The notes beneath the pieces are model-generated. The model was given only the letters and a program-made list of their open reading frames with translations. It was not told the origin of the DNA and searched no databases. A program made the position numbers and the translations under genes. A DNA stretch of 43,733 nucleotides, taken from contig NZ_FOOR01000022.1 in NCBI RefSeq assembly GCF_900113255.1, positions 1 to 43,733 of the forward strand. Direction: 5' to 3'. How positions within the stretch are numbered: the stretch's first letter is position 1; every line of letters starts with the position of its first letter. The DNA comes from Novosphingobium sp. CF614. GTDB lineage: Bacteria; Pseudomonadota; Alphaproteobacteria; Sphingomonadales; Sphingomonadaceae. Shown here in pieces: positions 23,917 through 31,047 of the stretch.

Positions 23917-24620
23917 TCGGCGGCCTCGGCATATTCAACGGCAATCCGGACGCGGGGGGAAACCGCGACCGGCAGATCCCGATCCTCGCGCAGCGGCACG
24001 AATTCGCCGGTGTCGCCGTGAAGTCCGAGCACCTGGCCGGCATGGATGTCCACGAACCAGCCGTGCAGTGTCATCTCACCGCGCGCGACCGCGGCGGCCA
24101 CCGCCGGGTGCGTGCGCAAGTGGCTGATCTGGGTGATGATGTTCTCAAGGCTGATCGCGCGGACGCGCTCCTTGTCGCCGAGGTCGCCGTGGCAGGTGCT
24201 CACGACATGCTCGGCCGCCGCGCCGTGGCGCAGCCAGGCCGCCACGTTGGGCATGGCTTCGAGGCCGGCGGGATCGCTGAGCGCCTTCATCGCGCCGCAG
24301 TCCGAATGGCCGCAGACGATGATGTCGCGCACGCCCAATGCGATCACGGCGTATTCGACCGTGGAGGTCACGCCGCCGTTCATGGTCGAATAGGGGGGGA
24401 CGATGTTGCCCGCGTTGCGGCACACGAACAGGTCGCCGGGCTGTGCCTGCATGATCTGTTCGGGCACGATGCGCGAATCCGCGCAGGAAATCATCAGCGC
24501 CTTGGGCGCCTGCCCATGCGCGGTGAGTTTGCCAAAAAGCTCACCATGGGCGGGGAAAATCGACTTCTCGAAATGGAAGACGCGGCCGATCAGCTCGTTC
24601 ACCTTGGTCACCTTTCTCAT
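23913..24620 (-). CDS. Beta-class carbonic anhydrase
   Basis: Zinc enzyme interconverting CO2 and bicarbonate. Ligands and catalytic dyad are visible: C46 with D48 and R50 in MISCADSR, and H105 and C108 in CGHSDCGAM. FVCRNAGNIVPP and GGVTSTVEYAV are the usual beta-class segments. From the ATG at 24620 (MRKVTKVNEL) it has 235 residues. Eight extra residues are possible from 24644. It is translationally coupled to the SulP gene. Together they probably supply bicarbonate for anabolic carboxylases or manage intracellular pH. No signal peptide is seen, so it is cytoplasmic. Copy B of the 16-bp element lies about 80 bp upstream, next to the end of the histidine kinase gene. Confidence 0.93.
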   Translation of the reverse strand: MRKVTKVNELIGRVFHFEKSIFPAHGELFGKLTAHGQAPKALMISCADSRIVPEQIMQAQPGDLFVCRNAGNIVPPYSTMNGGVTSTVEYAVIALGVRDIIVCGHSDCGAMKALSDPAGLEAMPNVAAWLRHGAAAEHVVSTCHGDLGDKERVRAISLENIITQISHLRTHPAVAAAVARGEMTLHGWFVDIHAGQVLGLHGDTGEFVPLREDRDLPVAVSPRVRIAVEYAEAAE

Positions 24621-24701
24621 GGTCTGTGTGTCCCGGCGGCTCACGGCCGCCGGGCATGACCAAGAGCTAGGTGTTCCGATTGTCCCTCGTTCGTCGCGAA
24701 C

Positions 24702-24717
24702 GTGACGAAGTTTTGCT
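24702..24717 (+). promoter_or_regulatory. 16-bp repeated element, copy B (upstream of the carbonic anhydrase gene)
   Basis: GTGACGAAGTTTTGCT matches copies A and C at 14 of 16 positions. Like copy C, it is preceded by a GCGAA block. It partly overlaps the left arm of the hairpin at 24707-24735. It is placed to act on the carbonic anhydrase-SulP operon. Confidence 0.4.
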
Positions 24718-24735
24718 GCGGCGCAGCGAAACTTC
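24707..24735 (-). terminator. Hairpin at the end of the histidine kinase gene
   Basis: Positions 24707-24719 pair with 24723-24735 over 13 bp, with one non-Watson-Crick pair and a 3-nt loop. It overlaps the kinase stop codon (24734-24736) and probably ends the two-component transcript before the carbonic anhydrase gene. Confidence 0.45.
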
Positions 24736-26062
24736 AGTCCGCCGTGAGCGGCAGCCGGATCGTGGCGCGGAGGCCGCCTTGCGGCCGGTTGCGCAAGTCG
24801 AGCGTGCCGTTCTCCATGCGCACCGCCTTGCGCACGATCGGCAGGCCAAGGCCCATGCCCGCGGTATCGCGCGTCCGCGCCGTATCGAGCCGGACGAACG
24901 GCTGGAGGGCGTCGGCGATGCGGTCTTCGGGAATGCCGGGGCCGTCGTCCTCGACGATGATTTCCGCCGCGCCGCCGTCCCGGCGCACGAAGACCCTGGC
25001 ATTGCCGCCGTAGTGGACCGCGTTCTCGATCAGGTTCGACAGCGCCCGGCGGATCGCAACCGGCCGGGCCCGGACTTCGAGGCTGGAAGCACCCGAATAG
25101 GCCACGTCGGCGCCGTGGTCCGCCGCGGTATCGACGAGCGTTTCGGCCATGACCGCGATGTCTATGCGTTCGGCGGGGATGTTGCGCCCGTCACTGTCGA
25201 CATAGGCCTGAATCGATTCGAGCAGCATGCGCATCTCGTCGATGTCGTGCGAAAGGCCTTCGCGCACTTCGGGATCGACGCTGTCGTCGTCGAGGCGGAG
25301 GCGCATGCGCGAAAGCGGGGTCTTGAGGTCATGGCCGATCGCCAGCATGGTCTGGGTGCGGTCCACCAGCGACTGGTGGATGCGCTGCTGCATTTCGTTG
25401 AGCGCGCGGATCAGGCTGCGCAGTTCGTCGGGGCCGCGTTCGGGCACCGGTTGCGGTGGTTCGGAACCCAGGTGCCGGGTGGCGCCGATCAGGTTGCGCA
25501 AGGGCTTGAGCGTGGTGCGCAGCAGCACCCAGGCCAGCACGATCAGCAGCAGCGTGGGCAGCAGCAGGCTGGCGACGCGTCCCACCGTCAGTTTCCAGGC
25601 GGCGTTGGCATGGGTATGAAAACGCACGACGCTGCGGTCCGAAAGCCGGATCGATCCGCCGATGTTCCCCGCGCCGGGAAGCTCCTCCAGGTGCAGTTCA
25701 AGGTCGCCGAGGGCCAGTTCCGGTTCGATCTCGACCACCTGGGCGCGCAGATTGGCAAGGCCGAGCGACCCCCGCTTGCGTTCTCCTGGTGCCACCCAGT
25801 CCAGGGTGAAGCGCCTGGTGCTCAATGCCTCCGCCATGGCATCGCGCGCACGCGGTTCGGCGCGTTCCAGCGTGCGCCGGGCAAGCACCAGGTTCTCGGC
25901 AATGCGCTCGGCATCGTCACGTCGCAGTTTGAACGAATTCACGCGATCGAACAGGAACGAATTGGCTGTGACATCAACGATGATGACCAGCAGCAGCACG
26001 GCCAGCAGCCGTTCGGGCAACCCCAGGCGCCGAAACAGGGAAACAAGCCCGCCGGCAGCCAT
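24734..26062 (-). CDS. EnvZ-type sensor histidine kinase
   Basis: Inner-membrane sensor kinase of 442 residues. TM1 is at about 17-37, a periplasmic domain of roughly 125 residues follows, TM2 is at about 162-182, and a HAMP segment spans 183-235. The phosphoacceptor is H244 in AIGHDLKTPLSRMRLR. N-box NLIENAVHYGG, G1 DDGPGIPED and G2 GMGLGLPIVRKA are intact, so the kinase should be active. The periplasmic domain resembles no sensor domain I know. Its start shares one base with the response-regulator stop (26062), so they are co-translated. The nearby porin and carbonic anhydrase-SulP genes are candidate targets, judging by the repeated 16-bp element. Confidence 0.94.
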   Translation of the reverse strand: MAAGGLVSLFRRLGLPERLLAVLLLVIIVDVTANSFLFDRVNSFKLRRDDAERIAENLVLARRTLERAEPRARDAMAEALSTRRFTLDWVAPGERKRGSLGLANLRAQVVEIEPELALGDLELHLEELPGAGNIGGSIRLSDRSVVRFHTHANAAWKLTVGRVASLLLPTLLLIVLAWVLLRTTLKPLRNLIGATRHLGSEPPQPVPERGPDELRSLIRALNEMQQRIHQSLVDRTQTMLAIGHDLKTPLSRMRLRLDDDSVDPEVREGLSHDIDEMRMLLESIQAYVDSDGRNIPAERIDIAVMAETLVDTAADHGADVAYSGASSLEVRARPVAIRRALSNLIENAVHYGGNARVFVRRDGGAAEIIVEDDGPGIPEDRIADALQPFVRLDTARTRDTAGMGLGLPIVRKAVRMENGTLDLRNRPQGGLRATIRLPLTAD

Positions 26063-26829
26063 CAGGTGCGCGTCACTTCCGCCTTGAACATGTATCCGAC
26101 GCCTCGCACGGTGATGATCGGCGATTCGCTGCCTTCGGCCTGCAGCTTGCGGCGCAGGCGGCTTACCAGCACATCGATGCTGCGGTCGGAACTGTCGCCG
26201 ATGCGCGAACGGGATAGCTCCATCAGCCGCTCGCGCCCCAGCACGCGCTGCGGATAGCCGAGAAAGGTCGAAAGCAGATCGAATTCGGCGCCGGTAAGGT
26301 CAATGATCGCCCCGCTTGGCGAGCGCAGCTCCCGGCGCGCCAGCGAGACCTGCCAGCCCGCGAAGAATATCGCGTCCGGCGCCCGGCCGTCCGCCGCGAT
26401 CTCGCCGCCGTTGTCGTAGCCGCCGCCCCGCCGCAGGACGGCACTGACACGCGCCGCCAGCTCGCGCGTGCTGAACGGCTTGGCGAGGTAGTCATCGGCG
26501 CCAAGCTCCAGCCCCAGCACGCGGTCTTCCTCGCTGCCACGCGCGCTGACGAATATCACCGGCACGTCGCTTTCGCGTCGCAGCCGGCGGAACAGATCGA
26601 AGCCGCTGGTTCCGGGAAGCATGATGTCGAGCACGACGAGCTGGACGGCGGTTTCCCGCAGGGTGACCCACATTTCCGCGCCGGTCGCGGCCGTGAGCAC
26701 GTTGAAGCCGCTCTGGCGGAGGGCCCGCGCCGTGAGCGTCCGCAACGCGCCGTCGTCCTCGACAAGAAGGATAGTGGGGGGGGCGGTCATCATGTCGTGG
26801 GGGAATCTGAACCGGGGGGCGACTGTCAT
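26062..26829 (-). CDS. OmpR-family response regulator
   Basis: Two-domain transcription regulator, the partner of the downstream kinase. The receiver domain has acidic residues in LLVEDDGALR, phosphoacceptor D68 in LVVLDIMLPG, and K117 in YLAKPFSTREL. The winged-helix DNA-binding domain includes IDLTGAEFDLLSTFL, LMELSR, RSIDVLVSRLRRKL and IITVRGVGYMF. The ATG at 26829 gives 255 residues and follows AAGAGACG. ATGs at 26793 and 26790 would start just before the receiver domain and are equally plausible. OmpR-type regulators usually bind direct repeats spaced by about 10-11 bp, which is relevant to the 16-bp element found three times nearby. Confidence 0.94.
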   Translation of the reverse strand: MTVAPRFRFPHDMMTAPPTILLVEDDGALRTLTARALRQSGFNVLTAATGAEMWVTLRETAVQLVVLDIMLPGTSGFDLFRRLRRESDVPVIFVSARGSEEDRVLGLELGADDYLAKPFSTRELAARVSAVLRRGGGYDNGGEIAADGRAPDAIFFAGWQVSLARRELRSPSGAIIDLTGAEFDLLSTFLGYPQRVLGRERLMELSRSRIGDSSDRSIDVLVSRLRRKLQAEGSESPIITVRGVGYMFKAEVTRT

Positions 26830-26927
26830 CGTCTCTTGGCTGTCATTGCGGTGATATAGGTACTTGGGCGCGATCCGGCAATCCAGATGGTCGCGAACGG
26901 GCGGCGTCGCGGCGCGCCGGCGGGGAA

Positions 26928-27563
26928 TCAGCCACCGGCGAGCCGTTCGCCGCGGACTTGCGCGACCGCCTTGAGCAGTCCGGCGGCCTCGGCCGGGGCA
27001 AGGCCGCTGGTGATCGAGCCGCCGTTCACGTCCTTGAAGCGCAGCCGCCAGGGGGCGCGGCTGTCCGGCCGGTAGGCGGCGGCGATCTCCTGCATGGCGC
27101 GGTCCGGAATCTCGAACACGAAGCGCGCGTACCTGTTGCAGGATATCTCGGCGGCGTCGACGCCGGGGCAATCGTCTTGCCATTGTTCGGCAACGACGAG
27201 GCCGGCCCGCTGGAGGCGGCCGTCGACGCGGTAGTTCACGCCGACCATCTCGCGCGCGGCGCTATCGTAGACCAGCTCGTGCCAGACCTGCCAGCGCACC
27301 GCTCCGCTTTCGCGATCGACCAGCGCCCGCAGATGAACGTCGCTGGCGTGGGCGCCTTCGATCCGGCGCCCGCGATCCCAGGCCTTCTGGGTCGAGACGA
27401 CGATGTGCGGTTCGAGCACCTCGTCGTCCACCCGGATGCGGTCGACCACTTCGGCGGGCGTGAGTTTCGCGAGTCCGCGCGGCAATTCGTCATAGGCGGC
27501 CGCGGAGCCGGTCCAGCCGAGGGCCAGGCAGGCCGCCACCAGTCCGCGCCAGGGCATTTTCAC
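26928..27563 (-). CDS. Secreted hypothetical protein
   Basis: I do not recognise this family. The 211 residues start with a signal peptide (MKMPWRGLVAACLALGWTGSAAA). The mature part begins YDELPRGLAKLTPAEVVDRIRVDDEVLEPHIVVSTQ, a region resembling nothing I can name. It contains two Cys (DDCPGVDAAEISCNRYARFVF) that could pair, and ends in a charged helix. The GTG start at 27563 overlaps the stop of the upstream small gene (GTGA), supporting this start over the ATG at 27557 and showing co-translation. It lies about 100 bp upstream of the response regulator on the same strand, so co-transcription with the two-component pair is possible. Confidence 0.7.
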   Translation of the reverse strand: MKMPWRGLVAACLALGWTGSAAAYDELPRGLAKLTPAEVVDRIRVDDEVLEPHIVVSTQKAWDRGRRIEGAHASDVHLRALVDRESGAVRWQVWHELVYDSAAREMVGVNYRVDGRLQRAGLVVAEQWQDDCPGVDAAEISCNRYARFVFEIPDRAMQEIAAAYRPDSRAPWRLRFKDVNGGSITSGLAPAEAAGLLKAVAQVRGERLAGG

Positions 27564-27841
27564 CGCGCCGTCTCCCGGGGCGCTGTCCCGTCGGCCTCGG
27601 TCCGGGCCAGCAGCTCGCGGCTGGTCTCATCCGCCTGGGCCTGGCGATGGCGGCAGACGCGGCCCTTGCCCGGATCAGGATGGCACGCGGCATTCGCGGT
27701 TTTGCGCGCCTGGTTTGCGGGGGCTGCGGGAAGCGAGGGATGCCCCTTGAGGTGTCTGATCGTATCGGAAGCATAGGCCGCATCCGGTGCTGCGGCCGGA
27801 CCGGAAAGCGTGGCGAGGGCGAGAAGAAACGCGGAAATCAT
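27560..27841 (-). CDS. Small secreted hypothetical protein
   Basis: A 93-residue protein with an N-terminal signal sequence (MISAFLLALATLSGPAAA) and a basic, Ala-rich mature part. It contains two Cys in CHPDPGKGRVCRHRQ. Similar short secreted proteins with a C-x(n)-CR pattern are frequent in sphingomonads, but I cannot assign a function. The frame extends four codons upstream to 27853. The ATG at 27841 starts exactly at the signal sequence. It overlaps the next gene by 4 bp. Copy C of the 16-bp element is about 70 bp upstream. Confidence 0.6.
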   Translation of the reverse strand: MISAFLLALATLSGPAAAPDAAYASDTIRHLKGHPSLPAAPANQARKTANAACHPDPGKGRVCRHRQAQADETSRELLARTEADGTAPRETAR

Positions 27842-27911
27842 TGATGTCTCCAATCTGGCATCGTGATGTGGCTAGATTGGGGAGCCTTCGTTTCCCACCT
27901 TCTGCGAAACG

Positions 27912-27927
27912 GTGACGAAGTGTTGCC
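27912..27927 (+). promoter_or_regulatory. 16-bp repeated element, copy C (divergent intergenic region)
   Basis: GTGACGAAGTGTTGCC, identical to copy A. It lies in the 270-bp space between the small secreted gene (minus, start 27841) and the His-rich gene leading the czc operon (plus, start 28112). It could act on either. The rest of this space contains no gene I can support. Confidence 0.45.
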
Positions 27928-28111
27928 AGTGTCGTTGCGAGGCGGCGAACCGGGGGCAAGCGTTCCGACCGTGCAATTCGGATCGGTGGGTTGCGCGGCA
28001 AAATGGATGGACCCGGTTCGGCATGAAGAGCCTGGGGGGAAGGATCGCCTTATGCGATCGTCCGCAAAGATACGTTTGCTGACACTGCCGGGCCCTGATA
28101 TTCGCGGTGGG

Positions 28112-28483
28112 ATGAGAGGCCTGCGTCTCCAGATCCTGATTCTCTTCGCGGTGCTCTGCGCAGCGCTGCATGCGCCTGCCATGGCGCATGCCGGCCATGA
28201 CGAGCATGGGGAGAGCGGCGCCCTGGTGGTGGATGCCGATCAGGCCCCAATGGATCAGGCCCCAGTGGATCAAGCCGGCGCTGACGACGGATCTTCGCGG
28301 GATTCGTCCTCCGATGCATCACAGGAATTCTTCCACCATCACCATTGCCCCATGGCGATGACCGCGGAATGCGCGCAAGGCGCCGATGATGTCCTGGCGA
28401 ACCGCGACATGCTTCGCCCGGGCGAAGCGGCGGTTCTCGTCTCGCGGACCTCGGCGCCGCCGGTGGAGCCGCCCCTAGCCTGA
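28112..28483 (+). CDS. Small His-rich periplasmic protein preceding czcCBA
   Basis: A 123-residue secreted protein. The signal peptide ends near PAMAHA, followed at once by AGHDEHGE. An Asp/Ser-rich acidic linker comes next, and then EFFHHHHCPMAM, a tight His4-Cys-Pro-Met cluster well suited to binding a soft or borderline metal. Within the linker a 15-bp repeat encodes DQAPM-DQAPV-DQA. The start at 28112 fits the signal peptide. An in-frame ATG at 28051 has a better ribosome-binding site (AAGGA) but would add 20 polar residues ahead of the signal. It is 64 bp upstream of czcC, so a periplasmic metal-buffering role for the efflux system is likely by context. No family is recognised. Confidence 0.65.
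   Translation: MRGLRLQILILFAVLCAALHAPAMAHAGHDEHGESGALVVDADQAPMDQAPVDQAGADDGSSRDSSSDASQEFFHHHHCPMAMTAECAQGADDVLANRDMLRPGEAAVLVSRTSAPPVEPPLA
28238..28276. repeat. 15-bp in-frame tandem repeat, 2.6 copies
   Basis: GATCAGGCCCCAATG (28238-28252) is repeated at 28253-28267 with one change and partially at 28268-28276. It keeps the reading frame of the His-rich protein and encodes the acidic linker. Confidence 0.85.
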
Positions 28484-28547
28484 AACGCGCCGCGTTGGCG
28501 GGAGGATGATCCCGCCACGATACCTCACGCGTTTCGGGAGCAATTTC

Positions 28548-29783
28548 ATGTCTTTGACAATGCGCACCGGCATTCTGGCCGGGTTGCTGCTGGCCTTGCC
28601 GGCGGCTGCGGGCGCCGAATCCATAAGCCTCGAGGAGGCCGTTCGCCGGGCCGTCGCGGCATCGCCCGCGCTTGCGGCTGGAGAAGCCGGTATCCGATCG
28701 GCACGAGCGGGGCGGAGCCAGGCCGATGCCCGTCCCAATCCCGTCCTGTCGGTGGAAGCGGAGAATATCGCCGGCACCGGCGCCTATGACGTGTTCCGGC
28801 AGGCCGAAACGACGGTGACGTATTCCCAGACCATCGAGCGCGGCGGCAAGCGCGATGCGCGCATCGCCTATGCCGAACGCGATGTCGCGGTTGCCGAGGC
28901 ATCGGCGCGGCAGGCCCGGCTCGACCTTGCCGAAGCGGTGCAGCGCACTTTCATCGACTTGCAGGTCGCGGGGGAAGTCCTGTGGCTGGCGCAGCGGCGC
29001 CTGGAGACGGAACGCGCGATGCAGGCCGAAGCCTTGCGCCGGGTGCGCGGCTACAAGGATCCGCTGTTCGTGGAAACCCGCGCCGATGCCCGCGTGGCCC
29101 ACGCCCGGCTGGCGCTCGACGAGGCCGGCGCCCGCCGCGATGCCGTGCGGGCCAGGCTCGCCTCGTTCTGGGGCGGCAAGCCGGAAGACCTCGAGGTCCC
29201 GCGCGGGATCGAGAAGCCGGACGAGCACGATCACCAGCTGGCCAGCGCCGACAGCGCCCTGGTTTCCGCATCGGTGGAACGGGCGCGGGCCGCAGTCGCG
29301 GTGGAGCAGGCGCGCGGGGTGCAGGACTACACCGTGAGCGGCGGCGTCCGGCACTTGCGGCAGAGCGGCGACGTCGCGCTGGTGGCCGGGATTTCGATCC
29401 CGCTCGGCCGCTTCGACCGCAACCGGGGCAATATCGAGCGGGCCCAGGCCGAACGGCAGCGGATCGAACTGGCAGCCGAGGCGGCCCGTCTCGATCGCCT
29501 GCGCCAGCTGGCCTCGCTGCGGGCTGACGCGGAAGCCGCCCGGATGCGCGCCGATGGCATCATGCAGGATGTCTATCCCAAGGCTACGCACGCGCTTCAG
29601 CAGGTGCGCGAAGGCTACAATCGCGGCGGCTTCCGCTTCGCCGACGTGCAGGATGCCGCCGACGCCATCATCGAAATCCAGTCGCAGTGGGTCGAAGCGA
29701 TGACCCGCTACCGCGATGTTCTGTCCCAGATCGATCGGCTGACCGGGCGCTTCGAGGCCCTCGCCGGAGAGGAAATGCCATGA
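28548..29783 (+). CDS. czcC: CzcC-type outer membrane efflux channel
   Basis: TolC-family outer-membrane component of a heavy-metal RND efflux pump. The 411 residues have a signal peptide (MSLTMRTGILAGLLLALPAAAGA) and two repeated helical hairpin modules, starting ISLEEAVRRAVAASPAL and continuing through RPNPVLSVEAENI, which is typical of the metal-specific CzcC branch. TYSQTIERGGKRDARIA and ISIPLGRFDRNRGNIERA mark the two halves. The ATG at 28548 follows GGGAG. The frame is open upstream to 28506 without a better signal. Its last four bases overlap czcB (ATGA), so channel and adaptor are coupled. Confidence 0.93.
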   Translation: MSLTMRTGILAGLLLALPAAAGAESISLEEAVRRAVAASPALAAGEAGIRSARAGRSQADARPNPVLSVEAENIAGTGAYDVFRQAETTVTYSQTIERGGKRDARIAYAERDVAVAEASARQARLDLAEAVQRTFIDLQVAGEVLWLAQRRLETERAMQAEALRRVRGYKDPLFVETRADARVAHARLALDEAGARRDAVRARLASFWGGKPEDLEVPRGIEKPDEHDHQLASADSALVSASVERARAAVAVEQARGVQDYTVSGGVRHLRQSGDVALVAGISIPLGRFDRNRGNIERAQAERQRIELAAEAARLDRLRQLASLRADAEAARMRADGIMQDVYPKATHALQQVREGYNRGGFRFADVQDAADAIIEIQSQWVEAMTRYRDVLSQIDRLTGRFEALAGEEMP

Positions 29784-31030
29784 GGAATATCCGTAACGCC
29801 GCCGCGATCGCGCTGCTCGCCCTTGTCGTTCCGCTGGCCGCCTGCGGGTCCGACCCGGTGCCGGCGGAGCACGGGGAAGAGGCGGCCGAAGTCGAAAAGG
29901 GCCCGCACGGCGGGCGCCTGCTCAAGGACGGCGATTTCGTCCTTGAAGTAACGATCTTCGAGACCGGGCAGGAACCGCAGTTCCGCGTCTATGCCACGCG
30001 CGGGGCCACGCGCGGGGGCGAGCCGGTCGATCCGGGGACCGTGCGGCTGGCGATGACGCTGCGGCGGCTGGGAGGCGAGGTGGATACGTTCGCGTTCAAG
30101 CCCGAGGGCAAGTTCCTGGCCGGGCAAGGCACGGTGGAGGAACCGCACAGCTTCGACGTGGAAGTCCTCGCGCTCGAGAACGGAAGGCGTCACGCCTGGA
30201 AATACGCCAGCCCCGAAGGACGCACGCGCATCGCGGCCGCAGCGGCGAAGGCGGGCGGGATCGAGATCGCGGCCGCCGGCCCGGCCACGATCGGCGAGAC
30301 GCGCGAGCTGTTCGGCACCGTCGAACTGGCGCCATCGGCGCGTTCGGAAATCCGGGGGCAATTCCCGGGGCGCATCGTCAGCGTGACCAAGGCGGTGGGC
30401 GACTATGTCCGGCGCGGCGAACTGCTCGCCCGGATCGAATCGAGCGAAAGCCTGCAAGTCTACCCGGTGCACGCCACCGTCACCGGCGTGGTGGCCGAGC
30501 GCGGCGGCAATCCCGGCGACGTGACGGGCGACAGGGCACTCTACGTCATCACCGATCCCAGGCTGACTTCGGTTGTCTTCAACATCTTCCCCAAGGACCT
30601 GGCGGCGATCCGGCCCGGCATGCGGGTGGAGATCGAGGCCATGGACGGCACCCCGATCGCCGCCAGCCGGCTGGGCGACTACCTGCCCGAAGGCAATGCC
30701 GAGGCGGGGACCGCGCTGGTCCGCGCGCCGGTTTCCAATCGTGCGGGCTGGCTGCGCGCCGGCATGGCGCTGCGCGGGAAAGTGACGGTGAACGCGGTGC
30801 CGGTTCCGCTCGCGGTGCGCACCGAAGCCATCCAGTCCTTTCGCGACTTCAAGGTGGTCTTCGCCAATTACGGGCAGGACTACGAAGTGCGGATGCTCGA
30901 ACTGGGCCGTTCCTCGCCCGAATGGACCGAAGTGCGGGGCGGCCTGAAACCGGGCACGCCTTATGTGACCAAGGGTTCCTTCCTGGTTCGCGCCGACATC
31001 GAAAAGTCGGGCGCGAGCCACGATCACTGA
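29780..31030 (+). CDS. czcB: CzcB-type RND periplasmic adaptor (lipoprotein)
   Basis: Membrane-fusion protein linking the CzcA pump to the CzcC channel. The 416 residues start with a lipoprotein signal (LAAC, lipid-modified Cys about 22). An N-terminal extra domain follows (HGGRLLKDGDFVLEVTIFETGQEPQFRVY), found in CzcB-like adaptors of heavy-metal systems and rich in His and acidic residues. The barrel-sandwich and beta-barrel regions come next, with IRGQFPGRIVSVTKAVGDYV and YPVHATVTGVVAERGGNPGD. The C terminus ends GASHDH. It overlaps czcC by 4 bp and is 17 bp from czcA. Confidence 0.93.
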   Translation: MRNIRNAAAIALLALVVPLAACGSDPVPAEHGEEAAEVEKGPHGGRLLKDGDFVLEVTIFETGQEPQFRVYATRGATRGGEPVDPGTVRLAMTLRRLGGEVDTFAFKPEGKFLAGQGTVEEPHSFDVEVLALENGRRHAWKYASPEGRTRIAAAAAKAGGIEIAAAGPATIGETRELFGTVELAPSARSEIRGQFPGRIVSVTKAVGDYVRRGELLARIESSESLQVYPVHATVTGVVAERGGNPGDVTGDRALYVITDPRLTSVVFNIFPKDLAAIRPGMRVEIEAMDGTPIAASRLGDYLPEGNAEAGTALVRAPVSNRAGWLRAGMALRGKVTVNAVPVPLAVRTEAIQSFRDFKVVFANYGQDYEVRMLELGRSSPEWTEVRGGLKPGTPYVTKGSFLVRADIEKSGASHDH

Positions 31031-31047
31031 GCGGGAGGGGATAGATC

